This document shows positions 43,923 to 53,207 of a DNA stretch of 64,000 nucleotides, one piece after another (positions within the stretch are counted from its first letter, which is position 1; every line of letters begins with the position of its first letter). Position numbers and translations under genes: made by a program. Source of the stretch: Pedobacter duraquae. Its GTDB lineage: Bacteria > Bacteroidota > Bacteroidia > Sphingobacteriales > Sphingobacteriaceae. The DNA is taken from contig NZ_SNWM01000004.1 in assembly GCF_004362245.1 (NCBI RefSeq), positions 124,001 through 188,000 of the forward strand, written 5' to 3'. The notes beneath the pieces are model-generated. The model searched no databases. It saw nothing but the letters and a program-made list of their open reading frames with translations, and had not been told where the DNA came from.

Positions 43923-45908
43923 ATGCATTTTAGGGCTGTCGTTTTATTTGCTTTTTTATTTTACTTTTTTGATGCCAATGCTCAGGCTTCTAAACCCATC
44001 CTTAATTTTGATTATCAAAACGTTGGCAAGAAACTCAGCTATTTCGAAGATACTGCTGCCAATCTTTCAATAGACCAAATCAAGGCAAAAGACCATGAAG
44101 GAAAGTTCGTTCCCGGTAAACAGGATATTCTTAATTTTGGAAATACCAGCTCTGCTTTTTGGGTGAAAATTGAACATCTGGCAGATTACGCTGGTCAGAA
44201 TTACTTGATTGTGGATGCACCGAATATCGAGCACATCGACTGCTATTTCTCACTTGCTAACAATACCATAAGGCACCTTAAAACTGGCTCACTATCCTAT
44301 CCTGAAAAAGACGTAATCATAGAAAGTAATTTCGTTTTTAAACTCCCCTTGGAAAAAGAATTCCGTCCTGGGCCAATCTATCTGAGGCTGGAAACCCGCA
44401 ATATTATGTTGGTACCTATCAAATTAGCAACACCGGATGCTATTATGAAGGGCAAGGCAGTTAAGGATCGGATTGAATATATTTATGTGGGCGTTTTGAT
44501 ATCTTTGTTACTTTTTAACCTGTTCCTGTTCTTTAGTTTAAAAGACATAACATACCTGTTTTACACCATGTATGTGCTCACGCTTTCTGCATATCTATTG
44601 ATCTATATCCGGGGCTATGGCTTTCTATTTGGTGATCATGTCAGGATCCTTTTTAGCTACCATCCTCACGTGTTTTTAAGCCTGTCAATGGTAGCTTCAC
44701 TGTTGTTCTGCCGGAAATTTCTTAATCTTGAGCAAACTGTCCCATTTATGGTTACAGTATATAAGTTATTAGGTGTCATTGCAATCATTCTCTTTATAAC
44801 GAGCATGATAGGCTACAAAAGTTTGTCGGCATCTATCGCGCAGGTTATGACCGTGAGTTTGTCACTAGTGGTTTGGATATCTGGCATCATTGCATACAGA
44901 AGAGGTCATGAGCCTGCAAAATGGTATATCATAGCCTGGTTTTTTATCTGGCTTACCGTAGGTATAGTTACGCTGAGCCTTGGTGGTGTTATTCCAAATA
45001 CCGAATTTACCGTCCAGCTCGTTCCTATTGGATCTACGATTGAACTATTATTGCTTTCCTTTGCGCTTGGCGACCGTTATAAGATCATCATCCAAAAGGA
45101 ACAGGACTTACGCGATGAGAACCTCATGCTTGTTCAAAATCAAAACCAGCAGTTGGAAACACTGGTGCAAAAAAGAACAGCCTTGCTAAGTACAACAATT
45201 GGAGAATTAGAATCTTCTAATTCAGTAAAAAATAAATTGTTTTCGATTATTGCACATGATCTACGAAGTCCTCTGAATAGCCTGATGAGTATTCTTTCTC
45301 TGAATGATACCGACGCGCTTACAATGGAAGATATTCAATACATGTTAAGGGAGAACAAAAAGAATATCGAAACGATCTATAACACGCTTAATAACTTGTT
45401 GTACTGGGCAAAAAGTCAAATGTCTGGCATCACCACAGATCCATCAAGCTTTGATCTAAAGGCGCTGATAGAAGAACTTATGCTTGTCTATACACCACTA
45501 ATGAAGAAAAAAGGGATTGTTCCAAAAATAAAGATGGACGGCCTCTTCCCCGTATTTGCAGATGAAAACCAGATCAGGCTGGTGTTGCGTAACCTCATAG
45601 ATAATGCTATAAAATTTACTCCTAAAGAGGAACAAATTGTACTTACACTTAAACATCATACGAACTCCGTAGATGTCTGCGTAAGCAATTCCATTTCAAA
45701 CAATGCAACAATGGACTTTGCCACTGTACCAGATCTCAGCAGCTTAAAAGCTACCTATGGAACTGAAAATGAAAAAGGTGTTGGCTTGGGGCTGCATCTA
45801 TGTAAAGAATATATTCAAAGTAACGGTGGGCAGTTACTGATCGCCCCTTCCGATGGTGAAATTTCATTTTCATTTAAATTGCCGCAGTCAGCCGTCGAAG
45901 CAGCATAA
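43923..45908 (+). CDS. 7TMR-DISM sensor histidine kinase
   Basis: A 661-residue kinase. A signal peptide is followed by an extracellular 7TMR-DISMED2 domain (about 25-170, NFGNTSSAFWVKIEHLAD), a seven-helix 7TMR-DISM membrane domain (about 185-390), a coiled linker (QNQQLETLVQKRTALLSTT) and HisKA with FSIIAHDLRSPLNSLMSIL plus HATPase (VLRNLIDNAIKFTPKEE, GVGLGLHLCKEYI). The 7TMR-DISM domain is thought to bind carbohydrates or small ligands. Same-strand neighbour of the GAF kinase, but with 119 bp between. Confidence 0.92.
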   Translation: MHFRAVVLFAFLFYFFDANAQASKPILNFDYQNVGKKLSYFEDTAANLSIDQIKAKDHEGKFVPGKQDILNFGNTSSAFWVKIEHLADYAGQNYLIVDAPNIEHIDCYFSLANNTIRHLKTGSLSYPEKDVIIESNFVFKLPLEKEFRPGPIYLRLETRNIMLVPIKLATPDAIMKGKAVKDRIEYIYVGVLISLLLFNLFLFFSLKDITYLFYTMYVLTLSAYLLIYIRGYGFLFGDHVRILFSYHPHVFLSLSMVASLLFCRKFLNLEQTVPFMVTVYKLLGVIAIILFITSMIGYKSLSASIAQVMTVSLSLVVWISGIIAYRRGHEPAKWYIIAWFFIWLTVGIVTLSLGGVIPNTEFTVQLVPIGSTIELLLLSFALGDRYKIIIQKEQDLRDENLMLVQNQNQQLETLVQKRTALLSTTIGELESSNSVKNKLFSIIAHDLRSPLNSLMSILSLNDTDALTMEDIQYMLRENKKNIETIYNTLNNLLYWAKSQMSGITTDPSSFDLKALIEELMLVYTPLMKKKGIVPKIKMDGLFPVFADENQIRLVLRNLIDNAIKFTPKEEQIVLTLKHHTNSVDVCVSNSISNNATMDFATVPDLSSLKATYGTENEKGVGLGLHLCKEYIQSNGGQLLIAPSDGEISFSFKLPQSAVEAA

Positions 45909-45940
45909 AATAAAATTATTGATAACCCTCGGAAGTAATA

Positions 45941-45957
45941 TACTAAATAATTTAGTA
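45941..45957. promoter_or_regulatory. Palindrome upstream of the helicase gene
   Basis: TACTAAAT-A-ATTTAGTA, eight-base arms and one central base, 11 bp before the helicase ATG. A Bacteroidota-type -7 box TAGTTTTG overlaps it at 45956-45963, so a regulator bound here would block a promoter; with no clear -33 box this stays tentative. Confidence 0.4.
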
Positions 45958-45968
45958 GTTTTGACCTG

Positions 45969-48059
45969 ATGATGAATAGTACTAATACCCTCCTGCTTGA
46001 TTTCTTGAAATATACCAACCAGCCAATTTTTTTGACCGGTAAAGCAGGAACAGGTAAGACTACCTTACTGCGGCATATCAAAGTGACCACAGAAAAGAGC
46101 TTTGCAGTGGTAGCACCAACGGCAGTTGCAGCAATTAATGCGGGAGGTGTAACTTTACATTCTTTTTTTCAGATTCCATTTGGGCCACTTATCCCTATAG
46201 CAAGCTTAGAATCAGAGGTTCGTTATGCCGAGGATAAGGTGAAGCTGTTAAAGTGTCTCGAACTGCTGATCATCGATGAGATCAGTATGGTACGTACCGA
46301 TATCATCGATTTTATAGATCGGGCATTAAAACAAGTTAAAGGTTCTTCGCTACCCTTTGGTGGCGTTCAGCTCCTGATGATCGGCGATCTTTATCAGCTC
46401 TCTCCTATTTTTCATGATGCCTGGCACGTTTTGAAAGCTTTTTATACCAGCCCTTATTTTTTTGACAGCCAGATTTTACATAAGGTGCCTATGGTCACTT
46501 TTGAACTTGATCATGTATATCGTCAGTCTGATCCTGTTTTCTTGAATATTTTGAATGATATCAGAGAAAATAAGTTGGGGACAGCATTATTAAATACTTT
46601 GAATGAAAATTTCGACCCTACGCTGAACACGGGATGGAAGGATGAATTTGTGACCCTTACTACGCATAACAATCTGGTCACCGATATTAACCGGGAATGC
46701 CTTGAAAAGCTTCCGGGCGAACTATACAAATTTAAGGCTATCGTTACCGGTGATTTTCCAAAAGATGCCTTCCCCGTAGATGAGTTACTAGAGCTTAAGG
46801 TTGGAGCACAAGTGATGTTCATGAAAAATGACTCTTCCGGAAAAAAGCAGTATTATAACGGAAAGGCAGCTAAGGTTACTGCCATAGTGAATGATATAGT
46901 ACACGTACACTGTATTGACGATGCGGAAGATTTAGAAGTCAGTCCCGAGATCTGGCAGAATATCAAATATGACTTAGATACTGAAGACAACAAAATACAG
47001 GAAAAGAATACCGGATCTTATCAGCAATATCCATTTAAATTGGCTTGGGCTATTACTGTGCATAAAAGTCAGGGCTTAACATTCGACAAGGCAATTGTCG
47101 ATATCAGCGCTGCATTTACCCACGGACAAGCTTATGTTGCCCTAAGCAGGTGTCGTAGCCTTGAGGGATTGGTACTGAAGTCACCAGTTAAAGCAGAAAA
47201 TATTATCACAGATCCTAAGGTCGTTAAATTTACAGCAAACGCGATAAAAGTAAAACCCAGTATCGAGATGCTTGAGGGATATAAGCTGGAGTTTGGCCGA
47301 ACCATGATTTCAGACCTGCTTGACTTCTCGACGATTAATCAGAACTGGGATTTATTGAGCAAAATTAGCTTTAATGAGCCTATGGAATTTCTAGCTTTTC
47401 AGCACATTTACGTGCAAGCCGGGAACATATTGGAAAAGGATGTGATCAGGGTGGCAAATAGTTTTTTGAAACAGGAATTGAGTAAGATGCCAAAGGAATT
47501 AGATCTTAATGGCGAGCATATTTTCCGGGACAGGCTAAAGAAAGCATCTAACTATTTTATCCCCAAGATCGAAGAGGTGATTCGTGAAATCAGAAAATTT
47601 GGCGAGCTAAAATTGGCTATCAACGAAGATACGGATAAGGTGTTAAATGGCCTGAATTACATTTTGGATAACCTGGAAACCAAATTAAATGTATTTAAAA
47701 TTTCATGGGATGAGTTTAGTGTAGAGAAGTACATTAAGACCTATAATGCTGCCGGGACGAACTTTCTACCACTACAGCATGCCTTGCCGCAAAAAAAGGA
47801 TCAGATCAAAAGACAGATTGTTAATCCCTTATTATACCATGAGCTGATTGAATGGAGGAAAAAAATCAGCGAACAGCGCCAAGTGACGGAGCAACGTGTA
47901 CTTTCCGACCTGGCCCTACAGCAGATCGCAGAAAAACTCCCCAGATCTACAGAACAATTGGCGGCTCTGAAAAGTATTGGCGCCGGTAATGCTATGGATC
48001 TGGGGAGTGGAATTCTAAGACTTGTAAATGGATATTTAGGTACCAGTACCTTGTTTTAA
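45969..48059 (+). CDS. PIF1/RecD2-like superfamily 1B DNA helicase
   Basis: A 696-residue helicase. Motif I is TGKAGTGKTTLLR, motif II LLIIDEISMVRTD, motif III LLMIGDLYQL, motif V AITVHKSQGLTFDKAIVDI and motif VI YVALSRCRSLEGL. The N-terminal half is the PIF1/AAA_30 core; the C-terminal ~180 residues include a helical region ending in an HRDC-like piece LALQQIAEKLPRSTEQLAAL. Such fused helicases are common in Bacteroidota and act in DNA recombination or repair. Its stop and the convergent gene's stop are adjacent. Confidence 0.88.
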   Translation: MMNSTNTLLLDFLKYTNQPIFLTGKAGTGKTTLLRHIKVTTEKSFAVVAPTAVAAINAGGVTLHSFFQIPFGPLIPIASLESEVRYAEDKVKLLKCLELLIIDEISMVRTDIIDFIDRALKQVKGSSLPFGGVQLLMIGDLYQLSPIFHDAWHVLKAFYTSPYFFDSQILHKVPMVTFELDHVYRQSDPVFLNILNDIRENKLGTALLNTLNENFDPTLNTGWKDEFVTLTTHNNLVTDINRECLEKLPGELYKFKAIVTGDFPKDAFPVDELLELKVGAQVMFMKNDSSGKKQYYNGKAAKVTAIVNDIVHVHCIDDAEDLEVSPEIWQNIKYDLDTEDNKIQEKNTGSYQQYPFKLAWAITVHKSQGLTFDKAIVDISAAFTHGQAYVALSRCRSLEGLVLKSPVKAENIITDPKVVKFTANAIKVKPSIEMLEGYKLEFGRTMISDLLDFSTINQNWDLLSKISFNEPMEFLAFQHIYVQAGNILEKDVIRVANSFLKQELSKMPKELDLNGEHIFRDRLKKASNYFIPKIEEVIREIRKFGELKLAINEDTDKVLNGLNYILDNLETKLNVFKISWDEFSVEKYIKTYNAAGTNFLPLQHALPQKKDQIKRQIVNPLLYHELIEWRKKISEQRQVTEQRVLSDLALQQIAEKLPRSTEQLAALKSIGAGNAMDLGSGILRLVNGYLGTSTLF

Positions 48060-48575
48060 CTATTTATAGGTAAATACAACACTGTCCTTAACGACTAACC
48101 CGCTCATATTCTGACCAACATAAACAATTTTGTATTGTGCTGGCTTAGAAATGGCGTAGCCTTTAAGCAAATCAACCGTAACACCAACACTGTCCTTAGC
48201 GTTCAGAGACATGTAAGCAGATGCCGGTGGTGGCATCATACGCTTAGCCATAGCTCCTTTGTAAGCTACTTCCTCGCCCTTTTCATCAGTAATGTTTAGA
48301 TATTTGCTAATCAGAGGTTCAAATGGTGTATGCCACTTGCAAAATTGCTGCGTGCTGTCACCAGGATTGTACACTGTAAAACGCAGTAATACAGAATCAC
48401 CGACTTTAATGTTTTGCTGAATTTTCATGGTGGCAAACAATCCTTTTTCTGCAGATTGCTCAGCGGTAATTGTAGAGTCTGCTTTCGCATCCCCGCTTTC
48501 TGTTTTCATGGTACTTTGGCTACATGCTGAAAGCGCAAGTAAAGCAACTGGTAAGATGAGTTTATAGTTTTTCAT
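48060..48575 (-). CDS. Lipoprotein resembling the N-terminal domain of M35 (deuterolysin-like) peptidases
   Basis: A 171-residue lipoprotein (lipobox LSAC, Cys18). Residues about 55-170 read VGDSVLLRFTVYNPGDST, FCKWHTPFE (78-86), YKGAMAKRMMPP (105-116), SVGVTVDLLKGYAISKPAQY (129-148). This order matches the beta-sandwich domain that precedes the catalytic domain in M35 metalloendopeptidases (WxTPFEG...Y.GPxxKR..P...DL...Y.). There is no catalytic HExxH-type zinc motif here, so it is not a protease by itself. The role is unknown; it could be a standalone inhibitor- or binding-like version. Recognition is from memory of the family. Confidence 0.65.
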   Translation of the reverse strand: MKNYKLILPVALLALSACSQSTMKTESGDAKADSTITAEQSAEKGLFATMKIQQNIKVGDSVLLRFTVYNPGDSTQQFCKWHTPFEPLISKYLNITDEKGEEVAYKGAMAKRMMPPPASAYMSLNAKDSVGVTVDLLKGYAISKPAQYKIVYVGQNMSGLVVKDSVVFTYK

Positions 48576-48603
48576 GCCTTAAAGGTAGCGTTTTAAACTA
48601 CTT

Positions 48604-48978
48604 CTAGCTGGGTAGATCGCACAAAAGACAAACCCTGGCTACCTCAGTTATCAGTTCTTCAATATCAAAAGGTTTACGTACAAAACCATCCGCCTTACAT
48701 GCGCAGGCGATTTCCTCTATATTTTGTGCTGTAGATAATATGATTACGGGGATGTTCATCAGCTGATCAATAGTTTTCAGCTCGAGGCATAGCATGTGGC
48801 CTTCTGTTTTACCTAACACCCATTCGTCGAGAATAATTACGTCGGCATTATAGGTATGTAGCTCTGAGATAGGTTTATGTGCGCAGTCTGCCACTTCATA
48901 TCCCCGTTCCGTTAAAATAATATCCACAATCTCACGGATATCCCGATCATTTTCTATGATCAATATTTTCTTATTCAT
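48604..48978 (-). CDS. Single-domain response regulator
   Basis: A 124-residue receiver domain only, from ATG 48978 (MNKKILIIENDRDIREIVDI); the longer reading starts at an upstream non-typical codon. It has the acidic pair EN/D, the phospho-Asp in ADVIILDEWVLG, Ser/Thr in VIILSTAQNI and Lys in FVRKPFDIEEL. No output domain, so it works through protein contacts or phosphotransfer. No kinase is adjacent, though three orphan kinases lie in the window. Confidence 0.85.
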   Translation of the reverse strand: MNKKILIIENDRDIREIVDIILTERGYEVADCAHKPISELHTYNADVIILDEWVLGKTEGHMLCLELKTIDQLMNIPVIILSTAQNIEEIACACKADGFVRKPFDIEELITEVARVCLLCDLPS

Positions 48979-49124
48979 TTTCACAGGTGCTACAAACAGC
49001 TTCAAATATATAGAATTGATTCACTTATTAGCTCCGTAATTTTACGTGAAGTGCCTCCTATTTACGAAAAATTAACATCACTGACATAACACGCTCACAA
49101 ACAATACGTAACTTATGGGCATCA

Positions 49125-50510
49125 ATGGCTTACAAACATATTATTGGTAATAAAACCTACAGCTTTTTAGATTTGAAAGCTTTGCTAGCAAAGGCAAGTC
49201 CCTTTCGTACCGGCGATGCACTTGCTGGCCTAAGCGCCGATACCTATGAAGAGCGTGTTGCTGCACAGATTACATTAGCAGATATACCCTTGAAAGTTTT
49301 TCTGAATGAGACTGTGATCCCTTATGAGAAAGACGAAGTTACCCGGTTGATTTTAGACCAGCACAATTCTCAGGCGTTCCTAAGTATCAGCCATTTTACC
49401 GTAGGGCAATTGCGTGACTGGCTTTTGGAAGATACAACAGACTTAGTGAAGTTAGAAGCTGTTGGCCCTGGATTGACACCAGAGATGGTAGCTGCAGTGT
49501 CTAAATTGATGCGTAACCAGGATCTCATTGCTGTTGCCAGGAAGTGTCAGGTGATCACGAGTTTTAGAAGTACAATCGGATTGAAAGGCCGTTTTTCAAC
49601 CCGGCTACAACCAAACCACCCCACCGATGATCCAAGGGGCATCCTGGCAGGGATTATTGAGGGCCTTAGTTATGGTAGCGGCGACGCCGTTATTGGGATA
49701 AATCCAGCATCTGACAGTCCTGAGGCTGTACTGAAAATCTTACTGTTGATCGATCGGCTCAGAGAACAATTTGACATCCCAACGCAGTCGTGTGTGCTGA
49801 GTCATGTTACTACCACAATCGAATTAGTTAATCGCGGTGCTCCGGTAGATCTTTGTTTTCAATCTATTGCCGGAACCGAGCTCGCTAACAAAAGCTTTGG
49901 CATTAATCTTTCGATACTCGAAGAAGCATTACAGGCTACGCGTTCTTTAAACCGTGGGACGATTGGCGATCATGTTATGTATTTTGAAACTGGACAAGGA
50001 AGTGCCCTTTCAGCGAATGCCCATCATGGGGTTGACCAGCAAACTTGCGAAGCAAGGGCATATGCGGTAGCGAGAAAATTCAACCCTTTTCTTGTTAATA
50101 CTGTGGTGGGCTTTATCGGTCCGGAGTACCTGTACGATGGCAAACAAATAATCCGTGCAGCTCTTGAGGATCATTTTTGTGGCAAATTGCTTGGCCTTCC
50201 AATGGGTGTGGACGCATGTTATACCAATCATGCCGAAGCTGATCAGGACGATATGGATAACTTACTTACCCTGCTTGGCGTTGCCGGATGTAATTTTGTT
50301 ATGGGCGTACCCGGATCCGACGATGTAATGCTTAATTATCAAAGTACTTCTTTTCATGATGCGCTCTATTTGAGAAAAGTACTCGGTCTTAAGCCGGCAC
50401 CTGAATTTGAAAAATGGTTAATCAGGCAAGGGATTGCTGACAGGCATGGTACATTGCTTGACCATAGTTTTGCGTTAAATGGAAACATAACCGGCTTATG
50501 GAAGATCTAG
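49125..50510 (+). CDS. eutB: Ethanolamine ammonia-lyase large subunit
   Basis: A 461-residue EutB. Recognised by the family blocks LKALLAKASPFRTGDALAGL, RVAAQITLADIPLKVFLNE, NHPTDDPRGILAGIIEGLSYG, GINPASDSPEAV, FETGQGSALSANAHHGVDQQ and GVAGCNFVMGVPGSDDVMLNY. It forms the TIM-barrel catalytic subunit that, with EutC and adenosylcobalamin, converts ethanolamine to acetaldehyde and ammonia. Normal length. It overlaps eutC by 13 bp. No cobalamin riboswitch was recognised in the 119-bp upstream spacer. Confidence 0.95.
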   Translation: MAYKHIIGNKTYSFLDLKALLAKASPFRTGDALAGLSADTYEERVAAQITLADIPLKVFLNETVIPYEKDEVTRLILDQHNSQAFLSISHFTVGQLRDWLLEDTTDLVKLEAVGPGLTPEMVAAVSKLMRNQDLIAVARKCQVITSFRSTIGLKGRFSTRLQPNHPTDDPRGILAGIIEGLSYGSGDAVIGINPASDSPEAVLKILLLIDRLREQFDIPTQSCVLSHVTTTIELVNRGAPVDLCFQSIAGTELANKSFGINLSILEEALQATRSLNRGTIGDHVMYFETGQGSALSANAHHGVDQQTCEARAYAVARKFNPFLVNTVVGFIGPEYLYDGKQIIRAALEDHFCGKLLGLPMGVDACYTNHAEADQDDMDNLLTLLGVAGCNFVMGVPGSDDVMLNYQSTSFHDALYLRKVLGLKPAPEFEKWLIRQGIADRHGTLLDHSFALNGNITGLWKI

Positions 50511-51259
50511 AAAATAGCAGGAATCGACAAGATGGCATGAGCTTTCTTAAAGGCTTTACTACGGCCAGAATCGGCATAGGCAGAACCGGCACTAGTATTC
50601 CCGTAAAACAATCTCTGGATTTTAAATTAGCGCATGCACATGCCAGGGATGCAGTTTATTCATCTCTGGAAATCAACAGTTTGATTGACTCTATTGCAAA
50701 TTTTAATTTACCAGTGTTGTGCCTTGAAAGTAAAGTTACGGACCGGGCGGAATACTTGCAACGCCCGGATTTAGGCAGACAGCTTAGTCAGCATTCAGCT
50801 AATGAGCTTGCAAAGCAAGTTAAAAATTTCGATGTCTCAATCTGCATTGCTGATGGACTTTCCGCGCTCGCTGTTCAGCAAAATGCCAGCGAACTTTTAG
50901 CGCTCCTGATACCAACCTTACTTAAAGATGGCTTAACCATAGGTCCAATCTGTCTGATCCGGCAGGCAAGAGTTGCAGTGGCAGATGATGTTGCGCAGAG
51001 CCTTCAGGCGAAATTGGCTCTTATTCTGATTGGAGAGAGACCGGGACTAAGTTCAGTTGATAGTATGGGTGCATATTTAACATACAATCCCCAAAGAGGA
51101 TCAACAGATGAATTGCGCAATTGCGTATCTAATATCAGGCACGCAGGCTTACCTGCTCAAGTTGCTGCTGGAAAAATAATATACCTAATCCGTGAAGCAT
51201 TTAGGCAAAAAAAATCGGGGGTTAATTTGAAAGATAATCAAGATCTATTTATCGACTAG
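50498..51259 (+). CDS. eutC: Ethanolamine ammonia-lyase small subunit
   Basis: A 253-residue EutC that overlaps eutB by 13 bp. Blocks: FTTARIGIGRTGTSIPVKQ, LDFKLAHAHARDAVYSSLE, RPDLGRQLS, SICIADGLSALAVQ, LALILIGERPGLSSVDSMGA and the C-terminal NCVSNIRHAGLPAQVAAGKI. It binds the cobalamin cofactor with EutB. No EutA reactivase, aldehyde dehydrogenase, permease or microcompartment shell gene lies beside it in the window. Confidence 0.94.
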   Translation: MEDLENSRNRQDGMSFLKGFTTARIGIGRTGTSIPVKQSLDFKLAHAHARDAVYSSLEINSLIDSIANFNLPVLCLESKVTDRAEYLQRPDLGRQLSQHSANELAKQVKNFDVSICIADGLSALAVQQNASELLALLIPTLLKDGLTIGPICLIRQARVAVADDVAQSLQAKLALILIGERPGLSSVDSMGAYLTYNPQRGSTDELRNCVSNIRHAGLPAQVAAGKIIYLIREAFRQKKSGVNLKDNQDLFID

Positions 51260-51286
51260 CACTCAAAAATAAGCGTCGACACCACT

Positions 51287-51745
51287 CTATAACGGTATTA
51301 GTTCTCTCTTAAGTAGCATCGTTGTAGCTACAGGAGCATCTGCAGGGTAAGAAACGTAGTTTATCTGCATCACATTGTTTTTAATACTGAATGTTCCCTT
51401 ATCAAACAATGTTGTATTAATGGTCGATTTAACAGCCGGATTATTTCCATCATTGAATTCCTCTTGTGTAACTCGCGCTGAAATTTTATTGCCATCTATA
51501 GTGTAAGTCCCACTAAGAGTAAATCCTTGGGAGCTATTGTTGTTCTTAACAACAACATATTGTCTGAAAACGCCATCATTAGAGAAAAGAACCGCCCGAT
51601 ATAGCGTGGCCGTTTGTGATTCAACCCACATACCAAGGATTGACTTGTTTTCTGGCGCAACAGGGTCAGGATTATTCTTTTTACAAGAAGAAGAAATTGT
51701 GATAGTTAGCACAACAGCAAGGATTAAGCGTAGCGATCTTTTCAT
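51287..51745 (-). CDS. Small lipoprotein (lipocalin-like/DUF)
   Basis: A 152-residue lipoprotein (lipobox SSSC, Cys21) with a following KKNNPDPVAPENKSILGMWVESQTA stretch, then short beta-strands (YTIDGNKISARVTQEEF, FSIKNNVMQINYVSYPA). The GMWVE start and strand pattern resemble lipocalin-like DUF domains of Bacteroidota; unassigned. It converges on eutC. Confidence 0.65.
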   Translation of the reverse strand: MKRSLRLILAVVLTITISSSCKKNNPDPVAPENKSILGMWVESQTATLYRAVLFSNDGVFRQYVVVKNNNSSQGFTLSGTYTIDGNKISARVTQEEFNDGNNPAVKSTINTTLFDKGTFSIKNNVMQINYVSYPADAPVATTMLLKRELIPL

Positions 51746-51843
51746 GGTCGTTATTTTAGTACCTATAACGAATTGAAAGTAATAAATGCTACAATATGAT
51801 CCAACTACTTTTAAAGTATTCCATTTCTTTAAAACTTATGGTT

Positions 51844-52269
51844 TTAGCTAAGTTCCGTTATCCTTATAGTTTCTGAATCCTCTATGCCGTCAAAATATTT
51901 ATCAATCACTTTTTTAAATACAGAAGAACTTCCTGAAACTGCAGCAAATAAAGTCATGGATGACCTTAACTTCATGTCATCAGGGCTGCCGAAAATTACA
52001 TGCGGGTCGTCTTGTTCAAGTTCAACCAATGCTTCGCAGATCTCGAAAAGCCTATTACTTAGAATAGGATTGTTCAAGAATTCTATTGCCTCCTGTCGAT
52101 CTTTAATTGCGTAGTGTTTTGCTGCCTCACTACGCCCAAGTCCACTGATCTGTGGAAAGATGTACCACATCCAATGGCTTCTTTTTTTTCCATTTTTGAT
52201 CTCCGCCAACGCGGTCTGATAGTCACGCTCCTGAGCGTCGATAAACCTATTCAGAGGCGAGAAGCTCAT
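51844..52269 (-). CDS. DUF1810 family protein
   Basis: A 141-residue protein from ATG 52269 (MSFSPLNRFIDAQERDYQTA) with the signature KKRSHWMWYIFPQISGLG and AKHYAIKDRQEAIEFL, the DUF1810 (YfkA-like) pattern. A longer frame upstream lacks similarity and begins inside the neighbour. Cytoplasmic, function unknown. Confidence 0.85.
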   Translation of the reverse strand: MSFSPLNRFIDAQERDYQTALAEIKNGKKRSHWMWYIFPQISGLGRSEAAKHYAIKDRQEAIEFLNNPILSNRLFEICEALVELEQDDPHVIFGSPDDMKLRSSMTLFAAVSGSSSVFKKVIDKYFDGIEDSETIRITELS

Positions 52270-52270
52270 A

Positions 52271-52900
52271 CTAGTGCATGTTAAGATAAGTACCATCAGC
52301 CTCATTTGGCCTACCAACAATTATGCTACTACATTTTGAGGTTTCGGAATCTACTTCAAAAGTGATTCCATTTACTAAATCTGAGTATACATCAATGGTT
52401 TTGTTTCTAACCTTAAAACTATCACCTTTCTTTACGTCATACTGTTTTTTAATACGCTCTATGCTGCTGCCGGTGCCAAGCCCTTCTGCCGTTTTAAACC
52501 AAGGTGAATTAACCATAATTTTTTTAATGTAGATTCCCTGTTCGTTTTTAGCACCGTATTTATGGCTACCGAAAACACTTGTAGCGTATCCGTTAGCTTT
52601 GTGGTCTGCATACCAAACTGCTAAGGAACTGCCCATTGCATTATCACCGCTGTCTGGTTTACCTAGAATTTTATAAGCATCAGCCATTGTTGCATCTATA
52701 CGAAGTTGTCCGATCCCTTTTCCGGGACTGATTAATTGCTTTTCTGAGATGGGCTTAACGACATTTAACGTGTCTGTTCTTATGCTTTCAGATAAGGTAT
52801 CCATTGTTTCCACTGGGCCTTTATCCGGGGTGTTATTTTTTTGCGTACAAGAAAATAAAGTGGCCGCTATAAAAATTCCGAAGATATATTTAGTCATCAT
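52271..52900 (-). CDS. Hypothetical lipoprotein
   Basis: A 209-residue lipoprotein from ATG 52900 (lipobox LFSC, Cys18); an ATG at 52936 is an alternative start. The mature region has LISPGKGIGQLRIDATMADAYKIL and SSLAVWYADHKANGYATSVF, similar in style to DUF1131-like beta proteins, but I do not assign a family. It ends 1 bp before the DUF1810 gene and both are on the minus strand, so co-transcription is likely. Confidence 0.68.
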   Translation of the reverse strand: MMTKYIFGIFIAATLFSCTQKNNTPDKGPVETMDTLSESIRTDTLNVVKPISEKQLISPGKGIGQLRIDATMADAYKILGKPDSGDNAMGSSLAVWYADHKANGYATSVFGSHKYGAKNEQGIYIKKIMVNSPWFKTAEGLGTGSSIERIKKQYDVKKGDSFKVRNKTIDVYSDLVNGITFEVDSETSKCSSIIVGRPNEADGTYLNMH

Positions 52901-52957
52901 GTTCCTCAATTCTGTTTTCAGATGAGTTAACAACATTGATAACGGCGCTTTGTTTGC

Positions 52958-53194
52958 CTATGCCTGTTCCTGAAAAACAAAAGACTCCATTATTTCACAT
53001 TCGAAACCTTGCTTACGGAATAGCTCGCAAATGATTTCAGGGTCTGGATTGGTACTTACGATCCTAAGTATCCGATCACAGTCTTCCAGGTCAAAACTGG
53101 ACATCACGATTTCCTGAAGTTTGCCGAGCATAGTTTGTAGGTGCAGACTTTGTTCTTGTGAAGAAATATTGGTTTTGAAAATAATGATATACAT
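52958..53194 (-). CDS. Small protein with ferredoxin-like (HMA/ACT-type) pattern
   Basis: A 78-residue protein with beta-alpha-beta-like alternation (MYIIIFKTNISSQEQSLHLQ, FDLEDCDRILRIVSTNPDPE, GFECEIMESFVF). It lacks the CxxC of metal chaperones. No family recognised. It is the last gene of a three-gene minus-strand unit headed by the ECF sigma factor, so it may modulate that sigma factor. Confidence 0.6.
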   Translation of the reverse strand: MYIIIFKTNISSQEQSLHLQTMLGKLQEIVMSSFDLEDCDRILRIVSTNPDPEIICELFRKQGFECEIMESFVFQEQA

Positions 53195-53207
53195 TATGAT
53201 GAGGGAT

